Assembly (NCBI RefSeq): GCF_024172085.1
Contig: NZ_JAMZDZ010000001.1
Location: 5,146,001 to 5,210,000 of the forward strand
Source: Hamadaea flava
GTDB taxonomy: Bacteria > Actinomycetota > Actinomycetes > Mycobacteriales > Micromonosporaceae
Direction: 5' to 3'
Length of the DNA: 64,000 nt
Positions within the stretch are counted from its first letter, which is position 1. Every line of letters begins with the position of its first letter. This document shows, in pieces, positions 8,245 to 16,480 of the stretch. The position numbers and the translations under genes were made by a program. The notes under the pieces are model-generated. The model did no database searches. It saw only the letters and a program-made list of their open reading frames with translations, and had not been told where the DNA came from.

Positions 8245-8566
8245 CCGGGTGACCCCGGCCACTTCCGGCTACGGGTCACGCAGTGGAGAAACGGCTGCCG
8301 GCGGCACTGCGTCCGCCCCCGTTGGACTCCCCCGAACGCTCATGCCGCCGGCCTTGCCGGCCGCTCAGGCCGACCGCTTCTTCCACACGAGGGACGCACA
8401 GAGTCGAGGGGGAGGTTGCGAGTCGGCCGCCGATTCGACCGTTCGGCGGGGGGACCGTAACCGAGCGGAGGAGCGTCGCGTCACGCCTCACCCGGCCGGG
8501 ACTGCCGGTGAGCAGGCGACCCGTGTCAGACTGGAGGGTCGCCCCTTACTGCATCGAGGTGAGTTC
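8245..8566. other. 322-bp non-coding stretch upstream of the XPB helicase gene
   Basis: No convincing gene on either strand. It holds a 7-bp inverted repeat just after the preceding stop (gtgaccc 8249-8255 with gggtcac 8273-8279, with a smaller ccgg pair inside), which could be a terminator, and a GCCGGC-ctt-GCCGGC palindrome near 8346-8360. The last 40 nt contain the XPB Shine-Dalgarno GAGGTGAG at 8556-8563. The XPB promoter must lie here, but no clear -35/-10 pair was identified. Confidence 0.4.
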
Positions 8567-10207
8567 ATGTCGAGCGGCCCGCTGATCGTCCAGTCCGACA
8601 AGACGCTGCTGCTGGAGGTCGATCATCCGGACGCGGCGGCCTGCCGGGCCGTCATCGCGCCCTTCGCCGAGCTGGAACGCTCACCCGAGCACGTGCACAC
8701 CTACCGCCTGACTCCGCTGGGCCTGTGGAACGCCCGCGCCGCCGGTCACGACGCCGAGCAGGTCGTCGACGCGCTCCTGAAGTACTCGCGGTATCCCGTC
8801 CCGCACGCGCTGCTGGTCGACGTCGCCGAGACGATGGACCGGTACGGTCGCCTGCAACTGGCCAACGATCCGGCGCACGGACTGGTCCTGCGGGGTCTGG
8901 ACCGGGCCGTGCTCGTCGAGGTGGCGAAGTCGAAGAAGCTCGCCGGCATGCTCGGTACGCAGCTCGACGCCGACACCATCGCCGTGCATCCGTCCGAACG
9001 AGGCCGCCTCAAGCAGGCCCTGCTCAAGCTGGGCTGGCCGGCTGAGGATCTGGCCGGCTACGTCGACGGCGAGGCGCACGACATCGACCTCGCGCTGGAC
9101 GGCTGGAGCCTGCGTTCGTACCAGAAGGAGGCGGTCGAGCACTTCGAGGCGGGCGGCTCCGGCGTCGTCGTCCTCCCGTGTGGCGCAGGTAAGACGCTGG
9201 TCGGCGCGGCGGCGATGGCTTCGGCCAAGGCGACCACCCTGATCCTGGTGACGAACACAGTCGCGGCCCGGCAGTGGAAGCGTGAGCTGCTCGCCCGGAC
9301 CTCGCTCACCGAGGAGGAGATCGGCGAGTACTCCGGCGAACGCAAGGAGATCCGGCCGGTCACCATCGCCACGTACCAGGTGCTCACGATGCGCCGGGGC
9401 GGCACCTTCCCGCACCTCAACGTGTTCGACGCCCGGGACTGGGGACTCATCGTCTACGACGAGGTCCACCTGCTGCCCGCGCCGATCTTCCGATTCACCG
9501 CCGACCTCCAGGCCCGGCGCCGGCTCGGGCTGACCGCCACCCTCGTCCGGGAGGACGGCAAGGAGGGTGACGTCTTCAGCCTCATCGGCCCCAAGCGCTA
9601 CGACGCGCCCTGGAAGGACATCGAGGCGCAAGGCTGGATCGCCCCGGCCGAGTGCATCGAGGTACGCGTCACGCTCACCGACGAGGAGCGCATGGCGTAC
9701 GCGATGGGGGAGGCGGAAGAGCGCTATCGGATGGCGTCGACCGCCCGGACGAAGCTGCCCGTGGTGCAGGCGCTCGTCGAGCGACACCCCGACGAGCAGG
9801 TGCTCGTGATCGGGGCCTACCTCGACCAGCTCCACCAGCTCGGGGAGTACCTCGACGCACCCATCCTCGAGGGGAGCACCACGAACAAGGAACGGGAGCG
9901 GCTGCTGGACGAGTTCCGCTCGGGCAGCCTGCGTACGCTCGTGCTGTCCAAAGTGGGCAACTTCTCCATCGACCTGCCCGAGGCGGCGGTGGCGATCCAG
10001 GTCTCCGGCACCTTCGGTTCCCGGCAGGAGGAGGCCCAGCGCCTCGGCCGGGTGCTGCGCCCGAAGGCCGACGGACGTCAGGCGCACTTCTACACGGTCG
10101 TCTCCCGCGACACCATCGACACCGAGTACGCCGCCCACCGGCAGCGCTTTCTCGCCGAGCAGGGGTACGCCTACACCATCGTGGACGCCGACGACGTTCT
10201 CGCCTGA
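8567..10207 (+). CDS. XPB-type DNA repair helicase
   Basis: Superfamily 2 3'-5' DNA helicase related to eukaryotic XPB/ERCC3. The ATG at 8567 follows GAGGTGAG and gives 546 residues, the normal size for bacterial XPB; the frame is open further upstream but without conserved sequence. An N-terminal ~165-residue domain (GPLIVQSDKTLLLEV...) precedes the helicase core. Motif I is PCGAGKT at about residue 205, motif II is DEVH near 297 (the XPB family often has DEVH instead of DEAH), and motif VI is QRLGRVLRP near 490. The core also carries GLTATLVREDG and SGTFGSRQEEAQR. The helicase-associated partner is encoded at 4327-6660. Confidence 0.92.
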   Translation: MSSGPLIVQSDKTLLLEVDHPDAAACRAVIAPFAELERSPEHVHTYRLTPLGLWNARAAGHDAEQVVDALLKYSRYPVPHALLVDVAETMDRYGRLQLANDPAHGLVLRGLDRAVLVEVAKSKKLAGMLGTQLDADTIAVHPSERGRLKQALLKLGWPAEDLAGYVDGEAHDIDLALDGWSLRSYQKEAVEHFEAGGSGVVVLPCGAGKTLVGAAAMASAKATTLILVTNTVAARQWKRELLARTSLTEEEIGEYSGERKEIRPVTIATYQVLTMRRGGTFPHLNVFDARDWGLIVYDEVHLLPAPIFRFTADLQARRRLGLTATLVREDGKEGDVFSLIGPKRYDAPWKDIEAQGWIAPAECIEVRVTLTDEERMAYAMGEAEERYRMASTARTKLPVVQALVERHPDEQVLVIGAYLDQLHQLGEYLDAPILEGSTTNKERERLLDEFRSGSLRTLVLSKVGNFSIDLPEAAVAIQVSGTFGSRQEEAQRLGRVLRPKADGRQAHFYTVVSRDTIDTEYAAHRQRFLAEQGYAYTIVDADDVLA

Positions 10208-10570
10208 CGTTCGTCTCAGCGTGCGATGGCACTTCGTGTGCCGGCTTCGGGGGATCTGGATCGGCGGCCGGCCCGCGCGGCGCGAGCGTCGCTGGAACGC
10301 CATCGACCCTACGGGCGACTGGTGAGGTAGCTGGTGTTCCACCGGCGGATCGGCCACCGGCGGATCGGCCACCGGCGGATCGGCCACCGACCGCGAGGCC
10401 ACCGACGGTGCCCCGCGGTGAACGGTTCGACTTCCGGATGGTCACGTACCGAACCAGTGCGGGGAAAGGTATCTGGGCTTCCGGAGATCGTTCCAACGGA
10501 CTACGCGGCGTCGATCCGTCCGGCTCGCCGGGCCGACGCGGGAAGCGCTGCCCGAGCCGCCCTAGTCCAC
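10208..10570. other. 363-bp convergent intergenic region
   Basis: Lies between the 3' ends of XPB (plus strand) and the 10571 gene (minus strand). The only clear structure is the 15-bp tandem repeat listed separately. A short ggcac-ttcgt-gtgcc stem occurs near 10230-10245. Open frames here lack a Shine-Dalgarno site and are shadows. Nothing else was identified. Confidence 0.4.
10339..10388. repeat. 15-bp tandem repeat, 3.3 copies
   Basis: Unit ccaccggcggatcgg occurs at 10339-10353, 10354-10368 and 10369-10383 without a mismatch, followed by a partial copy (ccacc). Further degenerate units continue to about 10413 (ccaccgacc, gaggccaccgacgg). Perfect identity implies recent expansion. The position between convergent genes suggests it is neutral to coding. 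Confidence 0.9.
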
Positions 10571-11038
10571 TCAGGACCGAGTGCGTCCCGACGCCTTGAC
10601 CTGGTCGCGCCAGGTCGACCGAAGCGCCGCGAGTTCGGCGCGCGGGAAAGGCCGTCCCCACCGAGCCAGATAGCCGTCCTCGCCGGGGTCGACCTCGATC
10701 GCGTCGAAGGCTCGCACGACCGCGCGCGCCAGGACGTCCAACGGTTGTTCACTGGCCCAGAAGATGTCCCCGGCACCGGTCAGGGCCAGCCGAAGTGTCG
10801 CCGCGTCAAGCCGATCGGTGCGCCGGAGCGTCAGCCGGTAGATCGAAGGCTCGGCGTTGAACAGGACTTCGGCTTGCGGCTGACCGAGCAGGAGGCGCGT
10901 CACCGCCGTGAGGAAGTCCTCGGGGGCTTCGGTGAGGTAGGAAACGGGCACCTCGATGTCGGCTAGGTCGTCGGCGAGTATGCAGACCGCCCAGCCGCGA
11001 CCGGTCAGGCGCCAGCCGACGTGGAGGCGGCCGGCCAT
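10571..11038 (-). CDS. conserved hypothetical protein, 155 aa
   Basis: Not recognised. The start MAGRLHVGWRL lies 6 nt after the stop of the LysE-type gene, so the two are cotranscribed. The sequence is soluble, mixed alpha/beta by appearance (ADIEVPVSYLTEAPEDFLTAVTRLLL; EVLFNAEPSIYRLTL) and has no membrane helix or catalytic signature. The C-terminal part is rich in Arg/Trp (RAELAALRSTWRDQV). It could be an immunity- or regulator-like small protein, but nothing visible supports a specific role. Confidence 0.6.
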   Translation of the reverse strand: MAGRLHVGWRLTGRGWAVCILADDLADIEVPVSYLTEAPEDFLTAVTRLLLGQPQAEVLFNAEPSIYRLTLRRTDRLDAATLRLALTGAGDIFWASEQPLDVLARAVVRAFDAIEVDPGEDGYLARWGRPFPRAELAALRSTWRDQVKASGRTRS

Positions 11039-11044
11039 CCCGGG

Positions 11045-11683
11045 TCAGTCCTTGCGGCCGGTCACGGCGATGGTCACGCCGAGGCCGATCATGGTCAGCC
11101 CGCCGACGCCGCCGATCATCCGCAGTCGGCGGGGCGAGCGGCCGAACCATTCGCGGGCGTAGGACGCAGCGACGCCCCAGAGGCTGTCGCAGACCACCGC
11201 GATGAGGTTGAAGACCAGCCCGAGCAGGAGCATTTGGGCGATCACGTGGCCCTGGGCCGGGTCGACGAACTGGGGGAGGACGGCCGCGAAGAACACGATG
11301 GTCTTCGGGTTGGACACGCCGACCGCGAAGCCGTCCCACAGTGAGCGCAGGCCGTCGTGTGTCGACTCGTCGGCGGTGAACACCGTGGTCAGCGACTTTC
11401 GGGCCCGCCAGGCCCGGACGCCCAGATAGACCAGGTACGCCGCCCCGGCGAGCTTCAGGACGGTGAAGACGACGATCGAGCGTTCGACGATGGTCCCGAC
11501 GCCGAAGGCGACCGCCGCCACGAGTACGCACGCCCCGAGGGTGTTCCCGGCGACCGTGGTCAGCGCCGCGCGCCGGCCGTGGGCGAGCGCCCGGCCGACC
11601 ACGAACAGCACGCTCGGGCCGGGGATGAGGATCAGCACCAGGGACATCGCCGCGAAGGCGAGCAGACGGTCGGCGGACACCAT
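11045..11683 (-). CDS. LysE/RhtB family amino-acid exporter
   Basis: Membrane exporter of amino acids or derivatives. The 212 residues start at MVSADRLLAFAAMS; an upstream ATG at 11701 (MPFHSV) is also possible and neither has a strong Shine-Dalgarno site. The family hallmark LILIPGPSVLFVVGRAL lies at residues 17-33, with GNTLGACVLVAAVAFG next. Later comes the GVSNPKTIVFF motif near residue 122, typical of RhtB proteins. About six membrane helices are visible. It lies between the LigD-polymerase gene and a hypothetical gene in one minus-strand run. Substrate is unknown. Confidence 0.88.
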   Translation of the reverse strand: MVSADRLLAFAAMSLVLILIPGPSVLFVVGRALAHGRRAALTTVAGNTLGACVLVAAVAFGVGTIVERSIVVFTVLKLAGAAYLVYLGVRAWRARKSLTTVFTADESTHDGLRSLWDGFAVGVSNPKTIVFFAAVLPQFVDPAQGHVIAQMLLLGLVFNLIAVVCDSLWGVAASYAREWFGRSPRRLRMIGGVGGLTMIGLGVTIAVTGRKD

Positions 11684-11724
11684 GACCGAATGGAACGGCA
11701 TCGGCCGCCCGAAGCACAACCCGG

Positions 11725-12594
11725 TTATCGGGGACGGCGGCGACGCGTACCTGGGAGGGCCGGACCGGGTGACAGTAGTGGTTCGTGGAGGTCGGCGTAC
11801 TCGCTGATCCGCTCGAGGACCCGTGTGGGCGTGAAGTCGGCCGCGGTGAACGAGCCGCTCGCGACTTCGTCCCAGGTGATCGGGGTGGAGACGGTGGGTG
11901 AGTCGCCCGCGCGGAGCGAGTAGACGCAGACCGTGGTCTTCGAGGGGTTGTTCTGGCTCCAGTCGATGAAGATCTTGCCGGGCCGTCCGGCCTTGGCCAT
12001 CTGGTCCGTGATCGCGTCGGGTGCGGCTCGTGCGAACTCGCCCGCCAGCTCGCGGGCGTAGTCCATGATCTGCTCGGCGGTCGCGGTGACGGGGCAGGTG
12101 ACCTGCATGCCCTTGCGCCCGGAGGTCTTCGGGTACGCCGTCAGTCCGTCCACCGCCAGCCGATCCCGCAACGCTTGCGCGACCGCGCGGCATTCGTCGA
12201 GGCCGGCCGGTTCGGTCGGGTCGAGGTCGAAGACGATGCGGTCCGGGTGTTCGGGGCCGTTCGCGACCTGCCATTGGGGCGTATGCAGTTCCAGCGCGGC
12301 GAGATGGGCGAGCCAGACGAGGGTGGCGAGTTCGTCGACCACGATGAGCCCTCCGTCGACCCGGACCCAGCTGGGCTTGGCGGCCGGCGCGTTCTTCTCG
12401 AAGAAGCCTTGGGCCTGCGCGCCGGACGGGTAGCGGATGCGGGTGACCTGGCGGTCGGCCAGGTGCGGGAGCATGAGCGGGGCGACGCGGGTGTAGTAGT
12501 CGATGATCTCGGCCTTGGTGAAGCCGTCGGGGTAGAGAGCTTTGTCCAGGTTTGTGAGGTCTATCCGTCGGCCATCCACTTCGACCCTGGTCAC
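11725..12594 (-). CDS. non-homologous end-joining DNA polymerase (stand-alone LigD polymerase domain)
   Basis: Primase-polymerase of the archaeo-eukaryotic type that fills in ends during bacterial non-homologous end joining. The 289 residues cover only the polymerase domain; there is no ligase or phosphoesterase domain, so a ligase must be encoded elsewhere. Motifs: YPDGFTKAEIIDYY near the N-terminus, catalytic FDLDP near residue 142, the TSGRKGMQV motif near 175 (usual form SGxKGxH, here Q-V), and FIDWSQNN near 228. The Ku gene is divergent, 41 bp away, supporting a shared repair function. The usual catalytic His after SGRKG is replaced by Gln, which is worth noting. Confidence 0.92.
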   Translation of the reverse strand: MTRVEVDGRRIDLTNLDKALYPDGFTKAEIIDYYTRVAPLMLPHLADRQVTRIRYPSGAQAQGFFEKNAPAAKPSWVRVDGGLIVVDELATLVWLAHLAALELHTPQWQVANGPEHPDRIVFDLDPTEPAGLDECRAVAQALRDRLAVDGLTAYPKTSGRKGMQVTCPVTATAEQIMDYARELAGEFARAAPDAITDQMAKAGRPGKIFIDWSQNNPSKTTVCVYSLRAGDSPTVSTPITWDEVASGSFTAADFTPTRVLERISEYADLHEPLLSPGPALPGTRRRRPR

Positions 12595-12635
12595 ATTCTC
12601 AGGATAGGCCGCGCCCGCCGAGCGGTACTGTCAAG

Positions 12636-13439
12636 ATGGTTGATATGCGGGCAATCTGGAAGGGCGCGATCTCCTTCGGGCTGGTCTCCATCGCGGTCCG
12701 GCTCTACGCCGCGACCGAGGAGAAGGACATCCGGTTCCACCAGGTGCACGTCAAGGACGGCGGGCGGGTCAAGTATCAGCGGGTCTGCACGGTCGACGGC
12801 AAACAGGTGGATTACGACCAGCTCGCGAAGGGCTACGAGGTCGGCGACCAGATGGTCGTCCTCACCGACGACGACTTCGCGGACCTGCCGTTGAGCAGCT
12901 CGCGGGCGATCGACGTGCTGGAGTTCGTCCCCGAGGATCAGATCGATCCGATTCTCTACAGCCGGGCCTACTACCTGGAGCCGGACGGCAACGTCGGGCT
13001 CAAGCCGTACCTGCTGCTGCGGGACGCCTTGAGCAAGGCGGGCCGCGTCGGGCTGGTCAAGGTGGCGCTGCGCCAGCGCGAACAGCTCGCCACCATCCGC
13101 GTACGCGACGACGTGCTCGTCCTCAACACGATGCTCTGGCCCGACGAGGTACGCGAGCCCGCGTTCGACGTGCTCGGCGGGGCGGACCAGGTGAAGCTGC
13201 ACAAGCAGGAGCTCCAGATGGCCGGCTCGCTGATCGAGTCGATGTCCGACGAGTTCGACCCGACCGAGTACACCGACGCGTACCGGGAGGCGTTGCAGCA
13301 GGTCATCGAGGCCAAGGTGGAGGGCCGCGAAGTGGTGGCCCCGCCGCAGCCGCAGGAGGGCGAGGCCGAGGTCATCGACCTGATGGCCGCCCTGCGCGAG
13401 TCGGTCGCCAAAGCAAAGGCTGCGCGCAAAGCGGCGTGA
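12636..13439 (+). CDS. ku: Ku DNA end-binding protein
   Basis: Homodimeric ring that binds double-strand DNA ends and recruits LigD-type enzymes in non-homologous end joining. The 267 residues begin MVDMRAIWKGAISFGLV; the conserved family start is MRAIWKG, so ATG 12645 is an equally good start. The Ku core includes RVCTVDGKQVDYDQLAKGYEV, SRAYYLEPDG and the C-terminal MSDEFDPTEYTDAYREAL signature. The tail is Lys/Ala-rich (AKAKAARKAA), a feature of actinobacterial Ku associated with DNA binding. Divergent from the LigD polymerase gene, so one 41-bp region must drive both. Confidence 0.96.
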   Translation: MVDMRAIWKGAISFGLVSIAVRLYAATEEKDIRFHQVHVKDGGRVKYQRVCTVDGKQVDYDQLAKGYEVGDQMVVLTDDDFADLPLSSSRAIDVLEFVPEDQIDPILYSRAYYLEPDGNVGLKPYLLLRDALSKAGRVGLVKVALRQREQLATIRVRDDVLVLNTMLWPDEVREPAFDVLGGADQVKLHKQELQMAGSLIESMSDEFDPTEYTDAYREALQQVIEAKVEGREVVAPPQPQEGEAEVIDLMAALRESVAKAKAARKAA

Positions 13440-13934
13440 TCAGCGGACCGTCATCCGCCCGGTGCGCTCGAACTCCGCGAGGTCGGCCAGCGTCCGCTGC
13501 ATGGTGGGACTTTGGTTCGGGAAGTCGTCCGGGTGGAAGTACGCCGCGTCGGTCGCCTCTTCCGGGTCCGGGTCGAGGTCTCCGGTGACCTCGGTGATCA
13601 GGCACGCCAGGATGACGTGCTGATAGGTGTGCTGCCACTGGTTGGTGTGGGTGTGCTCCGGCCCGGTGTAGAGGGCGAACGGGACCGCGGTGACCGCCTT
13701 CAGCCCGGTCTCCTCATAGGTCTCCCGGATCGCGCAGTCGAGCATCGACTCGCCGATCTCCATGCCGCCGGCCGGGAACGCCCACATGCCGTTGTCCGCC
13801 CGCTTGATCAGCAGAAACCGCCCTTGCTCGTCACGGACCACACCGCGCCCGCCGAGCAGGAACAGCGTCTCGTCGGGCAACGCGGCCCGGAGCTTGCCGT
13901 GATAAGACGCCCACCATTCTTCGACCGCACCCAT
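13440..13934 (-). CDS. Nudix hydrolase
   Basis: Hydrolase of a nucleoside-diphosphate-linked substrate. The 164 residues contain a Nudix box with Gly56, Glu62, Arg70-Glu71, Glu74-Glu75 and Gly77 in the GX5EX7REUXEEXGU spacing; the U position after REis Thr72 rather than an aliphatic residue. The lead-in FLLIKRADNGMWAFPAGG is typical. The substrate cannot be told from sequence. The stop codon directly abuts the Ku stop on the other strand (convergent, no spacer). Confidence 0.92.
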   Translation of the reverse strand: MGAVEEWWASYHGKLRAALPDETLFLLGGRGVVRDEQGRFLLIKRADNGMWAFPAGGMEIGESMLDCAIRETYEETGLKAVTAVPFALYTGPEHTHTNQWQHTYQHVILACLITEVTGDLDPDPEEATDAAYFHPDDFPNQSPTMQRTLADLAEFERTGRMTVR

Positions 13935-14000
13935 GCGGGGAAGAGTAGCCCCAGAAACCGATTCGACGCCGCCCGCGCCGATGGTGCATCATCTGCGCCG

Positions 14001-15299
14001 ATGAGTACCAGGAAACGTTTCGCGCTCGACCTGTCGCCGCTGCGCCGCCGGGACTTCCGGCTGCTCTACAGCGCGATGACGGTGACCTCCATCGGGTCGT
14101 TCATCACCTTCGTGACGATCCCGTACCAGGTCACCAAGATCACTGGCGATCCGTTGCTGGTCGGCCTCATCGGCATCTGCGAACTCGTCCCGCTGCTGTT
14201 CATGGCGTTCGTCGGCGGCGCGCTCGCCGATTACGTCGACCGTCGCGTACTGGTCTTCGGCGGCGAGGTCGCCCAACTCTCGCTCACCGTCCTGCTGCTG
14301 CTCAACGCGCTGCTCGGCGAGCCACACCTCTGGCTGCTCTATCTGATCGCGGCGCTCGCGGCCGCCGTCGACGGCCTTCAACGGCCCGCGCTCGAAGGGC
14401 TCACCCCGCGCCTGGTCGACCCCGACAAGATCCCCGCGGCCAGCGCGCTCACCTCGCTGCGCCACCAGTTCGCGTCGATCGGCGCCCCGGCCATCGCCGG
14501 GCTGCTCATCGCGGCGTTCGGCACGGGCCGCGGTCTTGCTTGGGTGTACGCCATCGACGTGGCCACGTTCGGGGTGTCGCTTGCCCTGCTCGCGATGATG
14601 AAAGCGGTCCCGCCGCCGGAGCTGGCGGACCGGCCGTCGCTGCGCAGCGTCGCGACCGGCCTGCGGTACGCCGTCCGCCGGCCTGAGCTGCTCGGCACGT
14701 ACCTCGTGGACATCAACGCGATGGCGTTCGGCATGCCCCAGGCGCTCTACCCGTTCTTCGCCGACCGACTAGGCGGCCCAGCCGTCCTCGGCCTGCTGTA
14801 CGCCGCGCCGAGCGTCGGGTCGATGCTGGCCACCCTGACCTCGGGCTGGACGCTGCGCATCCATCGGCATGGGCTGGCCGTCGTCATCGCGGCCGGACTC
14901 TGGGGCGTCGGCATCGTCCTCTTCGGCATCTCGAACGCCCTGTGGCTGGCGATCGTCGGCCTGCTCGTGGCCGGGGCGGCCGACATGATCTCCGGCGTCT
15001 TCCGGTCGACGATCTGGAACCAGACCATCCCGGATCACCTCCGTGGACGTCTCGCGGGCATCGAGATGCTGTCCTATTCGATCGGCCCGCTGCTCGGCGG
15101 CGTACGCAGTGGCGGCATGGCCAGAATCGTCGGGGTCGGCGGCTCGGTCGTCTGGGGCGGCGCGCTCTGCATCGCCGGGACGGTCGCCCTGGCGGCGGCG
15201 CTGCCGAAGTTCCTCAAGTACGACGGGCGCGACGGGCTGGCCCGCAAAGAAGCCGAGGAGGCCGAACGAGCAGCGCTCGTGGCCTCCTCGGCGGGGTGA
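14001..15299 (+). CDS. MFS transporter (EntS-like)
   Basis: 432-residue major facilitator with about 12 membrane helices. The conserved start is MSTRKRFALDLSPLRRRDFRLLYSAM at 14001; upstream open frame has no conserved sequence. The loop between helices 2 and 3 carries ALADYVDRRVLV, the MFS motif A region, and FRSTIWNQTIPDHLRGRLAG matches the second-half signature of the enterobactin-exporter-like branch. Probably an efflux pump; no adjacent siderophore genes define a substrate. Divergent from the Nudix gene. Confidence 0.88.
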   Translation: MSTRKRFALDLSPLRRRDFRLLYSAMTVTSIGSFITFVTIPYQVTKITGDPLLVGLIGICELVPLLFMAFVGGALADYVDRRVLVFGGEVAQLSLTVLLLLNALLGEPHLWLLYLIAALAAAVDGLQRPALEGLTPRLVDPDKIPAASALTSLRHQFASIGAPAIAGLLIAAFGTGRGLAWVYAIDVATFGVSLALLAMMKAVPPPELADRPSLRSVATGLRYAVRRPELLGTYLVDINAMAFGMPQALYPFFADRLGGPAVLGLLYAAPSVGSMLATLTSGWTLRIHRHGLAVVIAAGLWGVGIVLFGISNALWLAIVGLLVAGAADMISGVFRSTIWNQTIPDHLRGRLAGIEMLSYSIGPLLGGVRSGGMARIVGVGGSVVWGGALCIAGTVALAAALPKFLKYDGRDGLARKEAEEAERAALVASSAG

Positions 15300-15317
15300 T
15301 GCTCAGCCGCGCTCAGC

Positions 15318-15746
15318 TCACTTGTTGGGCGCGAGGCACAGGATGAAACCGCTGGTCGCCTTGCCGTAGAAGTAGGCGCTCTCCGCGGTCGGGTAGTCGG
15401 TGCACGGGTTCTCGGTCGTCTTGAAGTACGACTCGGTCTTGCCGTTGATCACGCCGACGACCTTGTCGTGCGCCTTCGAGTCGGTGCACGAGACGGTGGT
15501 GACGTCGTCGACGTCGGCGTCCGTCTTGGCCTCGGTCACGCACTCGCCGACCGCCGGGGTCTTCGCGGTGATGTTGCCCGAGAAGTACTTGTACGCGAAC
15601 CAGCCACCAGCGATGACCAGGACGATCGCGCCGATGACCAGACGCCACAGCAGAGCCGCGCCGATGCCCTTGGCGATCTTCTTGCCGGTGGACTCCTGGG
15701 GAGCCTGCGGCTGCGGGGCGGGCTGGTAGGTAACGGGCTCGGACAT
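15318..15746 (-). CDS. single-pass membrane protein with four extracytoplasmic cysteines (LppU-like)
   Basis: 142 residues. An N-terminal Pro/Gln-rich cytoplasmic stretch (VTYQPAPQPQAPQE) leads to one membrane helix (LVIGAIVLVIAGGWFAYKYF, about residues 36-55). The outside domain has the pattern VGECVT...VSCTDSKAHDKVVGVI...NPCTDYP...FILCLAPNK. Four cysteines with this spacing recall the actinobacterial LppU family and suggest two disulphides. Function unknown. Convergent with the MFS gene. Confidence 0.7.
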   Translation of the reverse strand: MSEPVTYQPAPQPQAPQESTGKKIAKGIGAALLWRLVIGAIVLVIAGGWFAYKYFSGNITAKTPAVGECVTEAKTDADVDDVTTVSCTDSKAHDKVVGVINGKTESYFKTTENPCTDYPTAESAYFYGKATSGFILCLAPNK

Positions 15747-15867
15747 GGGGGTGCTTCCTCCAGAGGGGATGATGCCTGCGGATCATTCCGCGACCGGCAC
15801 ACCCTAGCGACACCCGCCGACATGTCTCGCCCTGGATGCACGATCAGCCTGAGATTTCGCTGAATAG

Positions 15868-16407
15868 TTACCTACCGAGCTGCGATACGAGCCAATCACA
15901 CCAGTCGACCATCGTCCGTTCGGCGGCGATGCCCATCCGGAGCGTCGCGTACGCCCCGAATCTGGGGCCGGCCGGATCGTCGTCGCCCCGGGCCTCGGCG
16001 TCCGCTTGCTGCGCGAGGTAGTCGTCGAGCTGCGCCTGATGCTTCCGGGCTTCGCCGCGATACAACGCGCGCATGCCGTCTCGGTCGGCGGCCGCGAGGG
16101 CGTACGTCTTGAGGACGAGTTCGTCCTTCGGCGGTCGCCGCTGGGGTGGCTCGGTCAGCCAGCGTGCCAGCTCCGTCCGGCCCGCCTCGGTCAACCGGTG
16201 CGTCTTGCGGTCGTGCGGGCCGGGCCCGGCCGCGGCGTCGTGGTCGATCAGCCCGTCCTCGGTCATCCGGGCCAGCTCCGGATAGATCTGGCTCTGCTGA
16301 GCGGTCCAGTAATAGCCGATCGGACGGCGCATCCGCTGCACGATCTCGTAGCCCGTCAACGGGCCGGCGTGCAGGGTGCACAGGAGGGCGTAGCGCAACG
16401 TGCTCAC
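15868..16407 (-). CDS. PadR family transcriptional regulator
   Basis: 179-residue winged-helix repressor. The GTG start at 16407 begins the conserved N-terminus MSTLRYALLCTLHAGPLTGYEIVQRM; the frame runs on upstream through the operator and the divergent gene, so upstream starts are excluded. The wing region PELARMTEDGLIDHD and KTHRLTEAGRTELARWL are characteristic, and the C-terminal helical dimerisation region (residues ~95-179) ends DWCDWLVSQLGR. The divergent esterase gene and the operator at 16426-16456 make autoregulation and control of the esterase likely. Confidence 0.92.
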   Translation of the reverse strand: MSTLRYALLCTLHAGPLTGYEIVQRMRRPIGYYWTAQQSQIYPELARMTEDGLIDHDAAAGPGPHDRKTHRLTEAGRTELARWLTEPPQRRPPKDELVLKTYALAAADRDGMRALYRGEARKHQAQLDDYLAQQADAEARGDDDPAGPRFGAYATLRMGIAAERTMVDWCDWLVSQLGR

Positions 16408-16425
16408 ATCTGCTATTTCAACAGA

Positions 16426-16456
16426 GACATAGTTTATGTCACTTCTGACATAGTCA
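16426..16456. promoter_or_regulatory. PadR operator: overlapping GACATA/TATGTC inverted repeats
   Basis: Two overlapping palindromes in the 73-bp divergent promoter. GACATA-gtt-TATGTC spans 16426-16440. TATGTCA-CTTC-TGACATA spans 16435-16452 and is perfect over 7-bp arms; it contains ATGT-N8-ACAT at 16436-16451, the consensus described for PadR-family operators. A third partial half-site (TAGTCA) follows. The position can block both the padR and the esterase promoter. Confidence 0.85.
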
Positions 16457-16480
16457 CCTCTCGGCAAGCAGGGAGCTGCG

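Noticed and set aside
8249-8566. N-terminal extension of XPB by 106 residues
   Set aside because: The extension is Arg/Pro-rich with no conserved pattern; the ATG at 8567 has a good Shine-Dalgarno and gives normal length.
10339-10413. CRISPR-like array
   Set aside because: Repeat units abut without spacers and are only 15 bp; no cas genes nearby.
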